Notes: generated from the sequence alone by a model not told the origin. A DNA stretch of 64,000 bases from Peribacillus muralis (GCF_001439925.1 NZ_LMBV01000004.1:209928-273927); one strand, 5' to 3'. Shown: positions 8,923-18,538, counted from the stretch's first letter. Made by a program: numbers and translations.

Positions 8923-11049
8923 TTGATGGAAAAAGCACGTGAATATTTACAGCAGTATTATGGTTATGAATCTTTTCGAAAAGGCCAGGAACAGATTATT
9001 GAACAGGTGTTAAAAGGAATGAATACAGCGGGAATCATGCCCACTGGCGGTGGTAAATCCATTTGTTATCAAATTCCGGCACTTCTGCTGCCTGGTGTTA
9101 CACTCGTGATCTCCCCGCTTATTTCCTTGATGAAGGATCAAGTAGATGCCCTCGAACAAAACGGGATTGATGCCACATTTCTGAATAGTTCCATTTCAGG
9201 TTTGGAATCTGCAAAGAGAATGAACGATATTAAGCAAGGAAGATATAAGTTGGTATACGTGGCTCCTGAAAGACTGGAAAACCCTGCATTTCAACAGGAA
9301 TTGTTTAGTGTGGAAATTTCCTTGGTAGCCATTGATGAAGCTCATTGTATTTCTCAATGGGGTCATGACTTTCGACCAAGCTATTTAAAAATCAAAACAC
9401 TGCTGAAGAACATGCCAGCAGAACCGACTGTCCTGGCCTTGACGGCGACGGCCACGCCGCACGTGACCGATGATATATGTCAGTCGCTTGGTATATCCAA
9501 GGAGCATGCCATTTCAACGGGGTTCTCCAGGGAAAATTTATTCTTCTCCGTTGTGAAGGAAGAAAATCGCGGACGTTTTTTAATGCGTTATATAGAGAAA
9601 AATAAAAATGAATCAGGCATCATATATGCCGCAACGCGGAAAGAAGTAGACTCATTACATGCGAAGCTTAATAAGGCTGGGTTCAAAACAGGACGATATC
9701 ACGCCGGGATGAATGAGCAGGATCGTTCAAAACAGCAGGATGAATTCATTCGTGATGAAGTTTCCTTGATGGTTGCGACTTCGGCCTTTGGCATGGGTAT
9801 TGATAAATCGAATGTCAGATACGTCATTCATTATCAAACGCCAAAAAATATGGAGAGTTATTATCAGGAAGCGGGCCGTGCAGGTCGGGATGGATTGGAT
9901 AGTGAATGCATCCTTTTGTATTCGCCGCAAGATATGCAAATCCAACGATTCTTGATTGATCAATCAAACCCCTCTCAGGAGTGGCAATCTCAGGAGCTGA
10001 AGAAGTTAAATAAAATGAAGGATTATTGCTTTACCGAAGGCTGTTTACAGGCCTATATTCTTCGCTATTTCGGGGAAGAAAATCCTGAGGATTGTGGTCA
10101 TTGCGAGAACTGTACAGATAAACGCGATTCCGTTGATGTAACAACACAGGCACAGATGGTTCTTTCGTGCATGCTGCGTATGGGTGAACGATTTGGTAAA
10201 ACGATGATTTCACAGGTGTTGACAGGTTCACGTAACAAGAAAGTGGAGGAGTTTGGCTTTCAGAAGCTTTCGACTTATGGAATCATCAATAATCAAACGG
10301 CAAAAGATGTGGGTGATTTCATTGATTTCCTGACAGCTAAACAGTATATCGAAATGACGGGCGGGCAATTTCCTGTTCTGAAAGTTACCAATGCTGGCAG
10401 GGAGGTTCTTTTGGGGCAGAAAAAAGTACTTCGGAAAGAATTGAAGCAAGTAAGCAGCATCATCAGTGTGGATCATGGCTTGTTTGAAGAGTTAAGGCAG
10501 CTAAGAAAAGAAATCGCCACAAAGGAAAAAGTCCCGCCATTCATAATTTTTTCCGATGCGTCCTTAAAAGATATGGCCGCAAAATTACCTGGAACGGAAC
10601 AGGCATTCCTTGAAGTCAAAGGGGTAGGCACCCAGAAGTTCGAGCGCTTCGGTACCGTGTTCCTCGAAAGGATCTCCCAATATGTCCAGGCACATCCTGA
10701 AGTGGAAGTGAATATAATGAAGACTAAGGAAACAGGTAAGCGGAGCACGGCACCATCACATCTAGAAAGCTACCACTTATTTCAAGAGGGCAAATCAATT
10801 CAAGAAATTGCGTCCTTGAGAGGGCTGTCTTCAATTTCTGTTGAAAATCATCTAATAAAGTGTGCACAAGAGCAGTTAGACATCAAATGGGAAGATATTT
10901 TCTCGGCTGAAGAGTACAATCTCGTATTGGAAACGGCGACACAATCCGATTCTGAAAAACTAAAACCACTGAAAGAAGCGCTGCCTGATCATTTTTCATA
11001 CTTTATGATTAAAGCGATCATGGTGAAAGCAGGATTGGAAAACGGGTAA
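8923..11049 (+). CDS. recQ: ATP-dependent DNA helicase RecQ
   Basis: This superfamily 2, 3'-5' DNA helicase acts in recombination and fork repair. Of about 708 residues, the core shows Walker A PTGGGKS, the DEAH box in IDEAHCISQWGHD and motif VI QEAGRAGRDG. A four-cysteine zinc subdomain (CFTEGC then CGHCENC) and an RQC winged helix come next, then an HRDC domain near 520-600. The C-terminal 100 residues hold an extra helix-turn-helix module. At about 708 residues it is the long RecQ type. AGGAGGAG at 8908-8915 serves either TTG 8923 or ATG 8926; the choice changes one residue. Confidence 0.95.
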   Translation: MMEKAREYLQQYYGYESFRKGQEQIIEQVLKGMNTAGIMPTGGGKSICYQIPALLLPGVTLVISPLISLMKDQVDALEQNGIDATFLNSSISGLESAKRMNDIKQGRYKLVYVAPERLENPAFQQELFSVEISLVAIDEAHCISQWGHDFRPSYLKIKTLLKNMPAEPTVLALTATATPHVTDDICQSLGISKEHAISTGFSRENLFFSVVKEENRGRFLMRYIEKNKNESGIIYAATRKEVDSLHAKLNKAGFKTGRYHAGMNEQDRSKQQDEFIRDEVSLMVATSAFGMGIDKSNVRYVIHYQTPKNMESYYQEAGRAGRDGLDSECILLYSPQDMQIQRFLIDQSNPSQEWQSQELKKLNKMKDYCFTEGCLQAYILRYFGEENPEDCGHCENCTDKRDSVDVTTQAQMVLSCMLRMGERFGKTMISQVLTGSRNKKVEEFGFQKLSTYGIINNQTAKDVGDFIDFLTAKQYIEMTGGQFPVLKVTNAGREVLLGQKKVLRKELKQVSSIISVDHGLFEELRQLRKEIATKEKVPPFIIFSDASLKDMAAKLPGTEQAFLEVKGVGTQKFERFGTVFLERISQYVQAHPEVEVNIMKTKETGKRSTAPSHLESYHLFQEGKSIQEIASLRGLSSISVENHLIKCAQEQLDIKWEDIFSAEEYNLVLETATQSDSEKLKPLKEALPDHFSYFMIKAIMVKAGLENG

Positions 11050-11181
11050 AATGAAAAGATTTTTGGGTAATCTTTTCCTGAATTAATAAGATTTTGGTTT
11101 AATGCGTATACTAGGGTTGATGTAAAGGTTAAGGTCGCTGCCTTTAATCAGAGTCTTTATATAAAAAAGAGGAGGTTGCTC

Positions 11182-11388
11182 ATGTATTTTGGCAAAAAGA
11201 ATTCAGAGGAACCAGAAATCATTATGGAAGATACGGTAGTATATGCGTGCGGATCAGCAGATTGCAATGGTTGGATGAGAAAGGATTTTGCCTCGGAAAA
11301 CTACGATTGCCCGATGTGCGGAAGTCAATTGGTCGAGGAAATCAGGGAACTGCCCAAAATCGAAAATGAATATAATGCGTTTAAATAA
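11182..11388 (+). CDS. ydjO: YdjO-family cold-inducible zinc-ribbon protein, paralogue 1
   Basis: This small 68-residue protein has a CxxxxC...CPMCG zinc-ribbon and the family core CGSADCNGWMRKDF. I start it at ATG 11182, six bases after GAGGAGG. An in-frame TTG at 11176 directly abuts the ribosome binding site and is unlikely. YdjO is annotated as cold-inducible in B. subtilis; its molecular role is unknown. A second copy lies about 800 bp downstream. Confidence 0.85.
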   Translation: MYFGKKNSEEPEIIMEDTVVYACGSADCNGWMRKDFASENYDCPMCGSQLVEEIRELPKIENEYNAFK

Positions 11389-11418
11389 AAGAGGTGAAAC
11401 ATTGCCTCTTTATTTTTT
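11389..11418 (+). terminator. Short terminator after the first ydjO copy
   Basis: AAAGAGG pairs with CCTCTTT around a nine-base loop, followed by ATTTTTTT. Confidence 0.65.
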
Positions 11419-12198
11419 TGCTATTAGGAGCTTTACATGTGTGGATAAATGTGATAAGATTAAATTTCAGTGTTGTTAACAGGAAGCACTGGAGGGTAAT
11501 TTAAAGTAACATTTTTATTAATCAAATAATTTTCCATCATCATATTGCTTGATGGAGTAGAATCAAGTTAAACACATCTAGAAAAAAGAAATACATGTAG
11601 TCACCAAGTATTTTCCTCGATCCATTTCTGTTCTTCATTAACTTACTTCTATGTACCATTTATCTTTTGGAATATACTTTTCCCAATTGGAATTACGGAC
11701 GGTTTTAATTAATAAACATGTACTTATAAGCTTTTATCTGATTCTCGCAGGCACGGTCTAGGAACCGTATGGATGGGAGAGAGGCAGGGCTTTCATTGTT
11801 TTAGGTTTTGGCACTAAAATTACTCTCATGTCGGTTCATTTAGAAACACCGGCAGGAAGAATCATATGGAATGGATTCTTAAAACAACACAGTCCCGATT
11901 ACCTCGAGGGGTTATCGGGACTGTGTTTCAAATTTATCCGGCTTAAGAATAGTGTTATTTACAGAATCATTTCTCCTTTAGAATCTTTACTCAATTATTA
12001 AAAGCATATATATGCTATAATGATTATTGAGATATTAAAAATTCATGGTCCCATTCTCAACTTCTTGAGTGTGGAGAATAAGCATGAGTGACTACTCACG
12101 ATTATTTTAGACTTATTGCCATCTATTCTTCTTTTATCTTTATGGCTTGAGAGCTTTTATGCAGGACGGAGTCAATTCAATTCTAAGGAGTGAGATAT
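11419..12198. other. Gene-free 780 bp between the two ydjO copies
   Basis: I see no supported gene. The one clear structure is a strong hairpin at 11887-11937 (ACACAGTCCCGAT pairing with ATCGGGACTGTGT) with only a weak T-run. A TATAAT-like sequence near 12014-12019 may be the -10 of the second ydjO copy, which would then have a leader of about 180 bases. Confidence 0.5.
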
Positions 12199-12393
12199 AT
12201 GTATAGAAGAAATAATACGGAAGAAATCATTCCTGAAGAAACAAAGGTATGGGAATGTACATCAGAAGATTGCAAAGGTTGGATCCGCGATAACTTTACA
12301 AGTAATGATGAACATGTTTGTCCACTGTGCAGCAGTGAGATGAAACCCGGAACCAGAATGCTTCAAGCAATCAACAACCCAAGAAATTATTAA
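12199..12393 (+). CDS. ydjO: YdjO-family cold-inducible zinc-ribbon protein, paralogue 2
   Basis: This 64-residue protein has the same plan as the copy at 11182: CTSEDCKGWIRDNF then CPLCSSEM, a four-cysteine zinc ribbon. I start it at ATG 12199, eight bases after AAGGAG (12185-12190). The upstream in-frame GTG at 12190 overlaps that ribosome binding site. The two proteins diverge outside the cysteine cores, so this is an older duplication. A terminator follows. Confidence 0.85.
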   Translation: MYRRNNTEEIIPEETKVWECTSEDCKGWIRDNFTSNDEHVCPLCSSEMKPGTRMLQAINNPRNY

Positions 12394-12399
12394 TTTTTG

Positions 12400-12440
12400 C
12401 ATAAAAAAAGCTGAAGGGGATTCCCTTCAGCTTTTTTTAT
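12400..12440. terminator. Terminator between convergent genes
   Basis: AAAAAAAGCTGAAGGG pairs with CCCTTCAGCTTTTTTT, so it can serve both the second ydjO copy (plus) and the YitT-family gene (minus). Confidence 0.9.
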
Positions 12441-12488
12441 CTTTTTGCCAAGGTTACAAACAAAATGCAGGAAGAATGTTTGTAAAAC

Positions 12489-13403
12489 TTAGTGAATATC
12501 CTTTTTCTTGAACCTGCCTCCGCGAACTTCTGCAATGTCTCCAACAGCAAGGAATGCAGAGGGATCGAAACTTTTCACGATATCCTTGAGCTTTGCTTCC
12601 TCTAGCCGGTTGATTACACAAAATATAACTTTTTTATCATCCCCGGAATAAGCGCCTTCGCCTGACAAGTAGGTTACACCCCTTCCAAGGCGGTGCATGA
12701 TTGCATCCCCAATATCACCGAACTCATCACTGATAATCCAAACGAATTTAGATTCATCCAACCCAGCGATAACGATATCCATCGTTTTATAGGCTACGAA
12801 ATACGCGATGATCGAATACATGGCACGATCCCAAGAGAAAACGAAGCCAGCACTGCCAAGGATGAATACATTGAAGAACATGACGATCTCTCCAACGGAA
12901 AAAGGGATCTTTTTGCTCGCAAGAATGGCGAGTATTTCTGTACCATCCAATGAGCCGCCATATCGAATGACCATTCCAACACCAATGCCAAGAATCATTC
13001 CGCCAAAAGCGGAGGCTAAGAGGATATCTTGAGTGAAAGCTGGTACGTGATGAAGCAATGTAGTAGTTATGGAAAGGACTAAAATTCCATACAAGGTAGA
13101 TAGTGCGAAGGTTTTCCCAATTTGTTTATACCCGATAAAAAAGAAAGGGAGATTCAAGATGAAAAGGAAGATACCGAGCTTCCAACCAGTAATGTAGGAT
13201 AACATAATCGAAATCCCTGTTATTCCCCCATCAATGACATTATTCGGTACCAAAAAAATCTCGAGGCCGACAGCCATTAAAATTGCGCCGATCGTTATTA
13301 AAAGACCCCTTTGTAGTATTTGTCTTAGCGTTAATTTTTTATGCTGGGTCTTTTTATGCATAATTTCCGCTGTACTTGCTCCTGCCAGGTCTGACATAAT
13401 CAT
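12489..13403 (-). CDS. YitT-family membrane protein
   Basis: This 304-residue inner-membrane protein has a cytoplasmic N-terminus of about 25 residues, five to six TM helices (about 30-195, including GGSLDGTEILA), and a soluble C-terminal domain of about 80 residues of the DUF2179 type. B. subtilis has several paralogues (YitT, YvjA and others) of unknown function. I start it at ATG 13403. The longer GTG reading (13412) overlaps the AAAGGAG ribosome binding site. It is convergent with the ydjO genes. Confidence 0.85.
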   Translation of the reverse strand: MIMSDLAGASTAEIMHKKTQHKKLTLRQILQRGLLITIGAILMAVGLEIFLVPNNVIDGGITGISIMLSYITGWKLGIFLFILNLPFFFIGYKQIGKTFALSTLYGILVLSITTTLLHHVPAFTQDILLASAFGGMILGIGVGMVIRYGGSLDGTEILAILASKKIPFSVGEIVMFFNVFILGSAGFVFSWDRAMYSIIAYFVAYKTMDIVIAGLDESKFVWIISDEFGDIGDAIMHRLGRGVTYLSGEGAYSGDDKKVIFCVINRLEEAKLKDIVKSFDPSAFLAVGDIAEVRGGRFKKKDIH

Positions 13404-13662
13404 GCCTCTCACTCCTTTTCTCTCTATGTGCTATTTAATTATAAACTTATAGGTATAATTAAATAAAGAATTTAACATTCATAATTGATATAATCTGTTA
13501 TCCAGGCATCGAAAAGCCTTGCTTTTTCTATTTTACTCTATACAAAAGAATAGTATTTCAAATTTTAGTGATTTTATGAAAGAAAGCTCCTTTTCTTCAG
13601 GGAAAATAGGATTTGTTGGAAATATTAAACTTGAAGGAATAGGTGAAAGGAAATAAAAACCT

Positions 13663-13690
13663 TTGAGACACTATGAAATTCCATTACAAT
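13663..13690 (+). promoter_or_regulatory. Candidate SigA promoter upstream of the 41-bp array
   Basis: TTGAGA (13663-13668), a 16-bp spacer and TACAAT (13685-13690). If real, it places the tandem array inside a leader of about 500 bases for the MFS gene. The gap from 13404 to here holds nothing else I can support. Confidence 0.4.
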
Positions 13691-13780
13691 ATAGGAGAAT
13701 AGAACGGTAGAGATGAGCTTCCGATTAAACACTTAAAGGACGCTTTGCACGGGATGTCGTAACGAAAAAACCGTCCTTTA

Positions 13781-14149
13781 GGCCGGAAAATCGACTCACC
13801 AGGTCGAATAAATCGTAGAACGGCCGGAAAATAGGCTCAGCAGGTCGAATTAATTCTAGAAAGGCCGGAAAATCGACTCAGCAGGTCGAATTAATCCTAG
13901 AACGGCCGGAAAATAGGCTCAGCAGGTCGAATTAATCCTAGAACGGCCGGAATATCGGCTCACTAGGTCGAATTAATTCTAGGACGGCCGGAATATCGGC
14001 TCAGCAGTTCGAATTAATCCAAGAACGGCCGGAAAATGGACTCACTAGGTCGAATTAATCCAAGAACGGCCGGAAAATCGACTCAGCAGGTCGAATTAAT
14101 CCTAGGACGGCCGGGAAATAGGCTCAGCAGGCCGGATTAACCCTTGGGC
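13781..14149. repeat. Nine-unit, 41-bp tandem repeat array
   Basis: Nine consecutive units of exactly 41 bp start at 13781, 13822, 13863, 13904, 13945, 13986, 14027, 14068 and 14109. Each opens with GGCCGG, has a central CTCA-N4-GGTCGAA segment and ends near CTAGAAC. The first four alternate between two subtypes (AATCGACTCA and AATAGGCTCA), giving an 82-bp higher order. Units 5-6 have AATATCGGCTCA, and the last is the most diverged. Units contain CGGCCG at the junctions, TCGAC-N7-GTCGA in some copies, and GAATTAATTC in some. There are no spacers and the period is not a multiple of three, so it is neither CRISPR nor coding. Confidence 0.97.
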
Positions 14150-14204
14150 GGAGGGCCATCATCAAGGAAATCGGTAACATTGCATGGCTAGTTTTTGGTA
14201 GAAG

Positions 14205-15425
14205 ATGACTGCATGGGGGAAACTGGATTTGGAAAAGCAAATGCGTGCTAATGTTATAAGTTTGAAGGTATTTTACTTATTTTCTTTTTTTGCTGTTGGA
14301 AGTTTAACGCCGCTCTTAAGCGTTTATTTGGCCAACGAAGCAGGACTCACGGGACTTGAGATAGGCTCAATCATGTCAGTTGGACCGATCGTTATGATCA
14401 TTTTCCAGCCTATATGGGGAATTGTCTGTGATTGGAGCGGAAGACCAGCTAAAATACTGGCATTGACCTCGTTTCTTGCTGGTGTTCTGGGGTTAGGATA
14501 TTTGCTGTTTGAGCCTTATTTACTATTAGTGGCCGTTGCGATTGCTTTGGCTGTCTTTCAAAGTGCCATCATCCCGGTTTCTGACAGCATCACGCTTCAA
14601 TATACGACAAAAATCAAATCGAATTATGGAAAAGTCCGTTTATTCGGTTCGCTTGGTTTTGGTGTGGCCGTTTTCATGATGGGGAAGTTATCTGAATCGT
14701 TCATCGGTCCATCCATTATTTTTTACGTCTTTTTCCTCGGTCTATTGGTTGCGGCCCTTCTTGCACTTCGGTTGCCCGAAGAGCCGCCTGGAAGGAAGGT
14801 AAAGGTTTTCAGTGGCATGAAGGAATTGTTAACGATGAAACGATTTCTTATCTTTCTTGCGATAACATTCCTGCTCTTTGGTCCTAATCTAGCCAATAAC
14901 GTATATTATGGTTTGTTTGTTGAGGCGAGAGGAGGGACATATACAGGAATCGGAATCGCCTTCCTTCTGGCTGTCTTGTCGGAAATTCCGTTTATGAGAA
15001 TGGCTGGCAGCTGGATTCATAGAATAGGTTTGCTGCCAATTACGTTACTAGCTGGAGCGGCATCGTTGGTTCGCTGGGTCCTGTATTTTACCGAACCGAG
15101 TTTGGCAACGGTATACGTAACTTCGGTCATCCAAGGTTTTTCACTGGGCCTATTCATTCCTGCGGCCTTACAGTATATTCGGAAGGTCGTTCCTGCCCAT
15201 ATTACGGTTACGGCCATTACGCTCTATTCGGCGATCGGCAATGGTTTGGGAAATTGGTTCAGCACATTTGGCGGCGGGATCATCCTAGATAAATCAGGTA
15301 TATATTCGGTATATTTATTTTACAGTGTGCTCACCTTAATTGGGGTCCTGCTCACAATCTGGCTCATGAGGTTGGATAGTAAACAAAAAGCGCCAACAAG
15401 AACGGCGGGCAGATTGGAAAATTGA
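14205..15425 (+). CDS. MFS transporter, YwbF-like
   Basis: This 406-residue protein has about 12 hydrophobic helices in two six-helix halves split by a basic loop near residue 200 (LRLPEEPPGRKVKV). The first-loop motif between helices 2 and 3 reads GIVCDWSGRPAK. It resembles the MFS_1-like/sugar-symporter-like group (B. subtilis YwbF); the substrate is unknown. No strong ribosome binding site precedes ATG 14205 or the in-frame ATG at 14241, so the start is uncertain. It lies directly downstream of the 41-bp array, which is probably in its leader. Confidence 0.8.
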   Translation: MTAWGKLDLEKQMRANVISLKVFYLFSFFAVGSLTPLLSVYLANEAGLTGLEIGSIMSVGPIVMIIFQPIWGIVCDWSGRPAKILALTSFLAGVLGLGYLLFEPYLLLVAVAIALAVFQSAIIPVSDSITLQYTTKIKSNYGKVRLFGSLGFGVAVFMMGKLSESFIGPSIIFYVFFLGLLVAALLALRLPEEPPGRKVKVFSGMKELLTMKRFLIFLAITFLLFGPNLANNVYYGLFVEARGGTYTGIGIAFLLAVLSEIPFMRMAGSWIHRIGLLPITLLAGAASLVRWVLYFTEPSLATVYVTSVIQGFSLGLFIPAALQYIRKVVPAHITVTAITLYSAIGNGLGNWFSTFGGGIILDKSGIYSVYLFYSVLTLIGVLLTIWLMRLDSKQKAPTRTAGRLEN

Positions 15426-15670
15426 TTGTAGCGCCTAGCGTTCATATTCCTCCAATTCTGATAACAAAATTGGAGGAATGTGAACGCTGATGAGTGTGGC
15501 CTACCTTGCATCCGAAGGAAGATTCAAAAGCCTTTTCACCTTTACCGTGAATAGGCTTTTTCGGTGTAAATAGGAGGGATATGTTGATATATTCATCTAA
15601 AGAGCACTCAGTTTTTTGTTTTTGGAAATAATATGATTTAATGGAAAGTAGAGAATGAATGGAAGGATGA

Positions 15671-16468
15671 GTGTTCTTGAACAAACCGAAAGTGTTGGTT
15701 ACTACGATTGTTTCAGCTTGTGTCGGACTGTTTTTTTTATTTTGTCTTGGATGGGCGATTTTAGACCATTATGGAAAGAAAACCTCTGATTTGGGAGGAA
15801 AAGAGGCACCCCCCATCAACAAGGATTTACCGAATGACTTTACGGTAGTCGCGTTAGGCGATTCGTTGACACGCGGTACTGGTGATGAGTCGGGAAAAGG
15901 TTACGTCGGACTTGTTTTGGAAGATTTGGAGAGTGAATATAATCACAAGCCACTCTTTCATAACCTCGGTATTAATGGACAAGTTTCAAAAGAATTGGTG
16001 CAGCAAGTTAAACAAACGGAAGTAAGGCGCCAAATCAAGGCAGCCGATGTTATTTTACTTACTATTGGCGGCAACGACTTATTTCAGAAAGGTCAGACAC
16101 TGATTGATTATGATAGTCAGGTCATCACTGAGTCGCAAAAGGAATATGTGGAAAACTTAGATGAGATTTTTAAAAATATCAATCAAGTCAATGATAAAGC
16201 TACCATTTTCTTACTTGGTTTGTATAATCCGTTTATAGGGTTGGATGAAGATCTTGATACGAACCGGATCGTAAGGGACTGGAATAATGAAACGGCAGAA
16301 GTCGTGGCTGATTATAAAAATGCCATTTTCGTCCCGACATTTGATTTATTTCAATTGTCGGTAAAAGATTACTTATATTCAGATAATTTTCACCCGAATA
16401 AGAAGGGATATCGCTTAATTGCTGATAGGGTTGCTCCTTTAATAAAGTGGGAGGATGAGACACAATGA
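15671..16468 (+). CDS. SGNH/GDSL-type esterase, YpmR-like
   Basis: This 265-residue protein has an N-terminal hydrophobic anchor or signal (about 8-30) and an SGNH hydrolase fold. Block I is ALGDSLTRG (nucleophile Ser), block III is GGNDLF, and block V is DNFHPN (catalytic Asp/His). It probably hydrolyses acyl esters outside the membrane. GTG 15671 or TTG 15677 could be used; GGAAGG at 15661 is better spaced for the TTG. The stop overlaps the start of the ABC ATPase gene (16465), so the three genes form an operon with an exporter. Confidence 0.85.
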   Translation: MFLNKPKVLVTTIVSACVGLFFLFCLGWAILDHYGKKTSDLGGKEAPPINKDLPNDFTVVALGDSLTRGTGDESGKGYVGLVLEDLESEYNHKPLFHNLGINGQVSKELVQQVKQTEVRRQIKAADVILLTIGGNDLFQKGQTLIDYDSQVITESQKEYVENLDEIFKNINQVNDKATIFLLGLYNPFIGLDEDLDTNRIVRDWNNETAEVVADYKNAIFVPTFDLFQLSVKDYLYSDNFHPNKKGYRLIADRVAPLIKWEDETQ

Positions 16469-17379
16469 AACAGGTGACGTTATCTGTTAAGGACTTGAAA
16501 AAAAAGATTGGCGATCGGGAAATTATTAAGGGAATCGATTTTGAACTGAAAGAAGGCGAGGTTTTTGGCTTCTTAGGCCCGAATGGAGCAGGTAAAACGA
16601 CCACCATCCGTATGCTGGTCGGGCTGATAAAGCCATCTTCGGGATCCATCAAAATATGCGGGTATGATGTTCGCAAGGATTTCACGAAGGCCATGCAGCA
16701 TATGGGGTGTATCGTTGAAAATCCAGAGCTATATCCATTTTTGAGTGGTTGGGATAATTTGCTACACTTTGCAAGGATGCTACCTAATGTGGGTAAACAA
16801 AGAATAACCGAGGTCGTTGAGCTAGTGGGCCTGCAAGCAAGAATTCATGATAAAGTGAAGACCTATTCTCTTGGGATGAGACAGCGTCTGGGAATTGCGC
16901 AGGCCATGCTGAATAGTCCCAAGCTATTGATTTTGGATGAACCGACTAATGGCCTTGATCCTGCAGGCATTCGCGAAATGCGCCAATTCATCAGAAAATT
17001 GGCGGAAGAAGAAGGGATGAGTGTTCTCGTTTCTTCGCATTTATTGGGGGAAATCCAGCAACTTTGTGACCGGGTCGCGATCATAAAAAGTGGGGAAATA
17101 ATCCAGACGGATACGGTGGAAAGCCTTTTGGCTACACAAGAGCGGATACTGTGGAGGGTAGAGCCATTACAAAAGGGAGTGGAAATCCTTGGTGGGTTCA
17201 CGGAGGTAATCGTAGATCAAACATACATCATTACTGCTTATGATGAACTTGAAACCCCTGAATGGAATGCCGCACTTAACCGGGCAGGAGTGAAGGTGCA
17301 TGAAATGAACCGGAAACTTCCGGGCTTGGAGGAACTATTTTTACAAGTAACCGGCGGCGGGGGTGCTGGCATTGAATAA
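16465..17379 (+). CDS. ABC transporter ATP-binding protein
   Basis: This 304-residue ATPase has Walker A GPNGAGKTT, signature YSLGMRQRLG, Walker B LLILDEPTNGLDP and the switch histidine in SSHLL. The C-terminal extension after about 215 is typical of ABC-2 exporter ATPases such as YhcH/BcrA. It overlaps the esterase gene by 4 bp and the permease start by 8-17 bp. The cargo is unknown. Confidence 0.92.
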   Translation: MKQVTLSVKDLKKKIGDREIIKGIDFELKEGEVFGFLGPNGAGKTTTIRMLVGLIKPSSGSIKICGYDVRKDFTKAMQHMGCIVENPELYPFLSGWDNLLHFARMLPNVGKQRITEVVELVGLQARIHDKVKTYSLGMRQRLGIAQAMLNSPKLLILDEPTNGLDPAGIREMRQFIRKLAEEEGMSVLVSSHLLGEIQQLCDRVAIIKSGEIIQTDTVESLLATQERILWRVEPLQKGVEILGGFTEVIVDQTYIITAYDELETPEWNAALNRAGVKVHEMNRKLPGLEELFLQVTGGGGAGIE

Positions 17380-18352
17380 CTTGATCCAAAATGAAATGAT
17401 GAAGTTGTTGGCAAAGAAACGGTTGGTCATAATAGGGATCATCGTTGGCATTTTGGTGCTGATGTTTACGTACGCACAATTTAAACAAGTGGAAGAGCAG
17501 CAGAAGAAGTTGGGTACTGTTGATTGGCGAGCGGCTCTTCAGCAGCAAATCATTGATACGCAAAACCGTTTGAGCTCAAATAGGATGCTCGATGAGTGGC
17601 GTGAACAGCTAGAAGTGGGGCTGAAGCAGCAGCAGTATTACCTCGACAATGACATAAACCCCTCAGAGCCAGGGGCTGCCACATTTACACGCATGTTTCT
17701 GGAAAATGCCATCGATTTGTTCATTCCCCTGCTCATCATGATTGTAGCAAGTGATTTGGTTTCTTCGGAAAATAGTCAAGGGACGATTAAGCTTCTGCTG
17801 ACGAGGCCAGTGAAGCGCTGGAAAATCTTAATGAGCAAATATGTAACCTTATTATTGTCAGTTTCAATAATCGTGGCAATGACAGCATTATTGTCCTATT
17901 TATTATCGGGTCTTGTTTTTGGTTATCAAGGATGGGCGGCACCGGTCATAACGGGGTTCGAATTGAACGGCTCTGATGTGGATGTCAGCCAAGTAAGGCT
18001 AGTGGAGCAATGGAAATTCCTTATGATGGATTTGGGACTCGTATGGTTGGTTGCGGTCGTGATAGGGACCCTTTCGTTCATGCTATCGGTTTTGGTTCGT
18101 AGTACACCTGCCGGAATGGGTATCATGCTAGCAGCCTTGATATCAGGAGCTATCTTGAACAATATGGTTTCATCATGGGAATCAGCAAAATACTTCTTTA
18201 TGGTAAATTTGAAATTGACCACCTATATTAGCGGATCTGCTCCACCTATCGAGGGAATGACACTTTTATCCTCTGTCATTACCCTGCTCGTCTGGTGGCT
18301 GCTTGCTTTGATTGTATCGTTCACCGCCTTTACCCGGAAGGATGTTTACTAA
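17372..18352 (+). CDS. ABC-2 type transporter permease
   Basis: This permease of about 326 residues has one N-terminal helix, an external loop of about 90 residues with a Q/E-rich coiled coil, and a five-helix membrane domain (from about residue 115). SSENSQGTIKLLLTRPVKRW is the typical ABC-2 cytoplasmic segment. I prefer TTG 17372 (reading MNNLIQNEMMKLL); a GTG at 17363 is in frame. It is the partner of the preceding ATPase and resembles the YhcI/BcrB class. Confidence 0.9.
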   Translation: MNNLIQNEMMKLLAKKRLVIIGIIVGILVLMFTYAQFKQVEEQQKKLGTVDWRAALQQQIIDTQNRLSSNRMLDEWREQLEVGLKQQQYYLDNDINPSEPGAATFTRMFLENAIDLFIPLLIMIVASDLVSSENSQGTIKLLLTRPVKRWKILMSKYVTLLLSVSIIVAMTALLSYLLSGLVFGYQGWAAPVITGFELNGSDVDVSQVRLVEQWKFLMMDLGLVWLVAVVIGTLSFMLSVLVRSTPAGMGIMLAALISGAILNNMVSSWESAKYFFMVNLKLTTYISGSAPPIEGMTLLSSVITLLVWWLLALIVSFTAFTRKDVY

Positions 18353-18451
18353 CGAAAACCAGCTTATATAATATAAAGTCTAATGGCTTGTAAAATTGGA
18401 ACAGTGATTTTCACTCCATGTTTTCAAGCGTATTTCCCTGTATTTGGATGG

Positions 18452-18485
18452 TCAACTCGCGAGATTGGGCGTTTACTCGCAAGTT
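18452..18485 (+). repeat. Short imperfect direct repeat (ACTCGCGAG / ACTCGCAAG)
   Basis: Two nine-base near-identical words sit 20 bp apart in the gap between the ABC permease and the MBL hydrolase. The arrangement resembles interspersed intergenic repeats, but only one copy is seen here. Confidence 0.3.
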
Positions 18486-18538
18486 TATTTTTTCTCCTAT
18501 AATTCGGATTAGTTTTTCAGCCTTTTTTCTGCAAACTG

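Noticed and set aside
11763-12002. Open plus-strand frame in the ydjO gap
   Set aside because: It contains a strong hairpin, lacks a start signal and matches nothing recognisable.
12489-13412. GTG 13412 as start of the YitT-family gene
   Set aside because: The GTG overlaps the AAAGGAG ribosome binding site; ATG 13403 has proper spacing.
13781-14149. CRISPR array
   Set aside because: Units are contiguous 41-bp repeats without unique spacers, and no cas gene is nearby.
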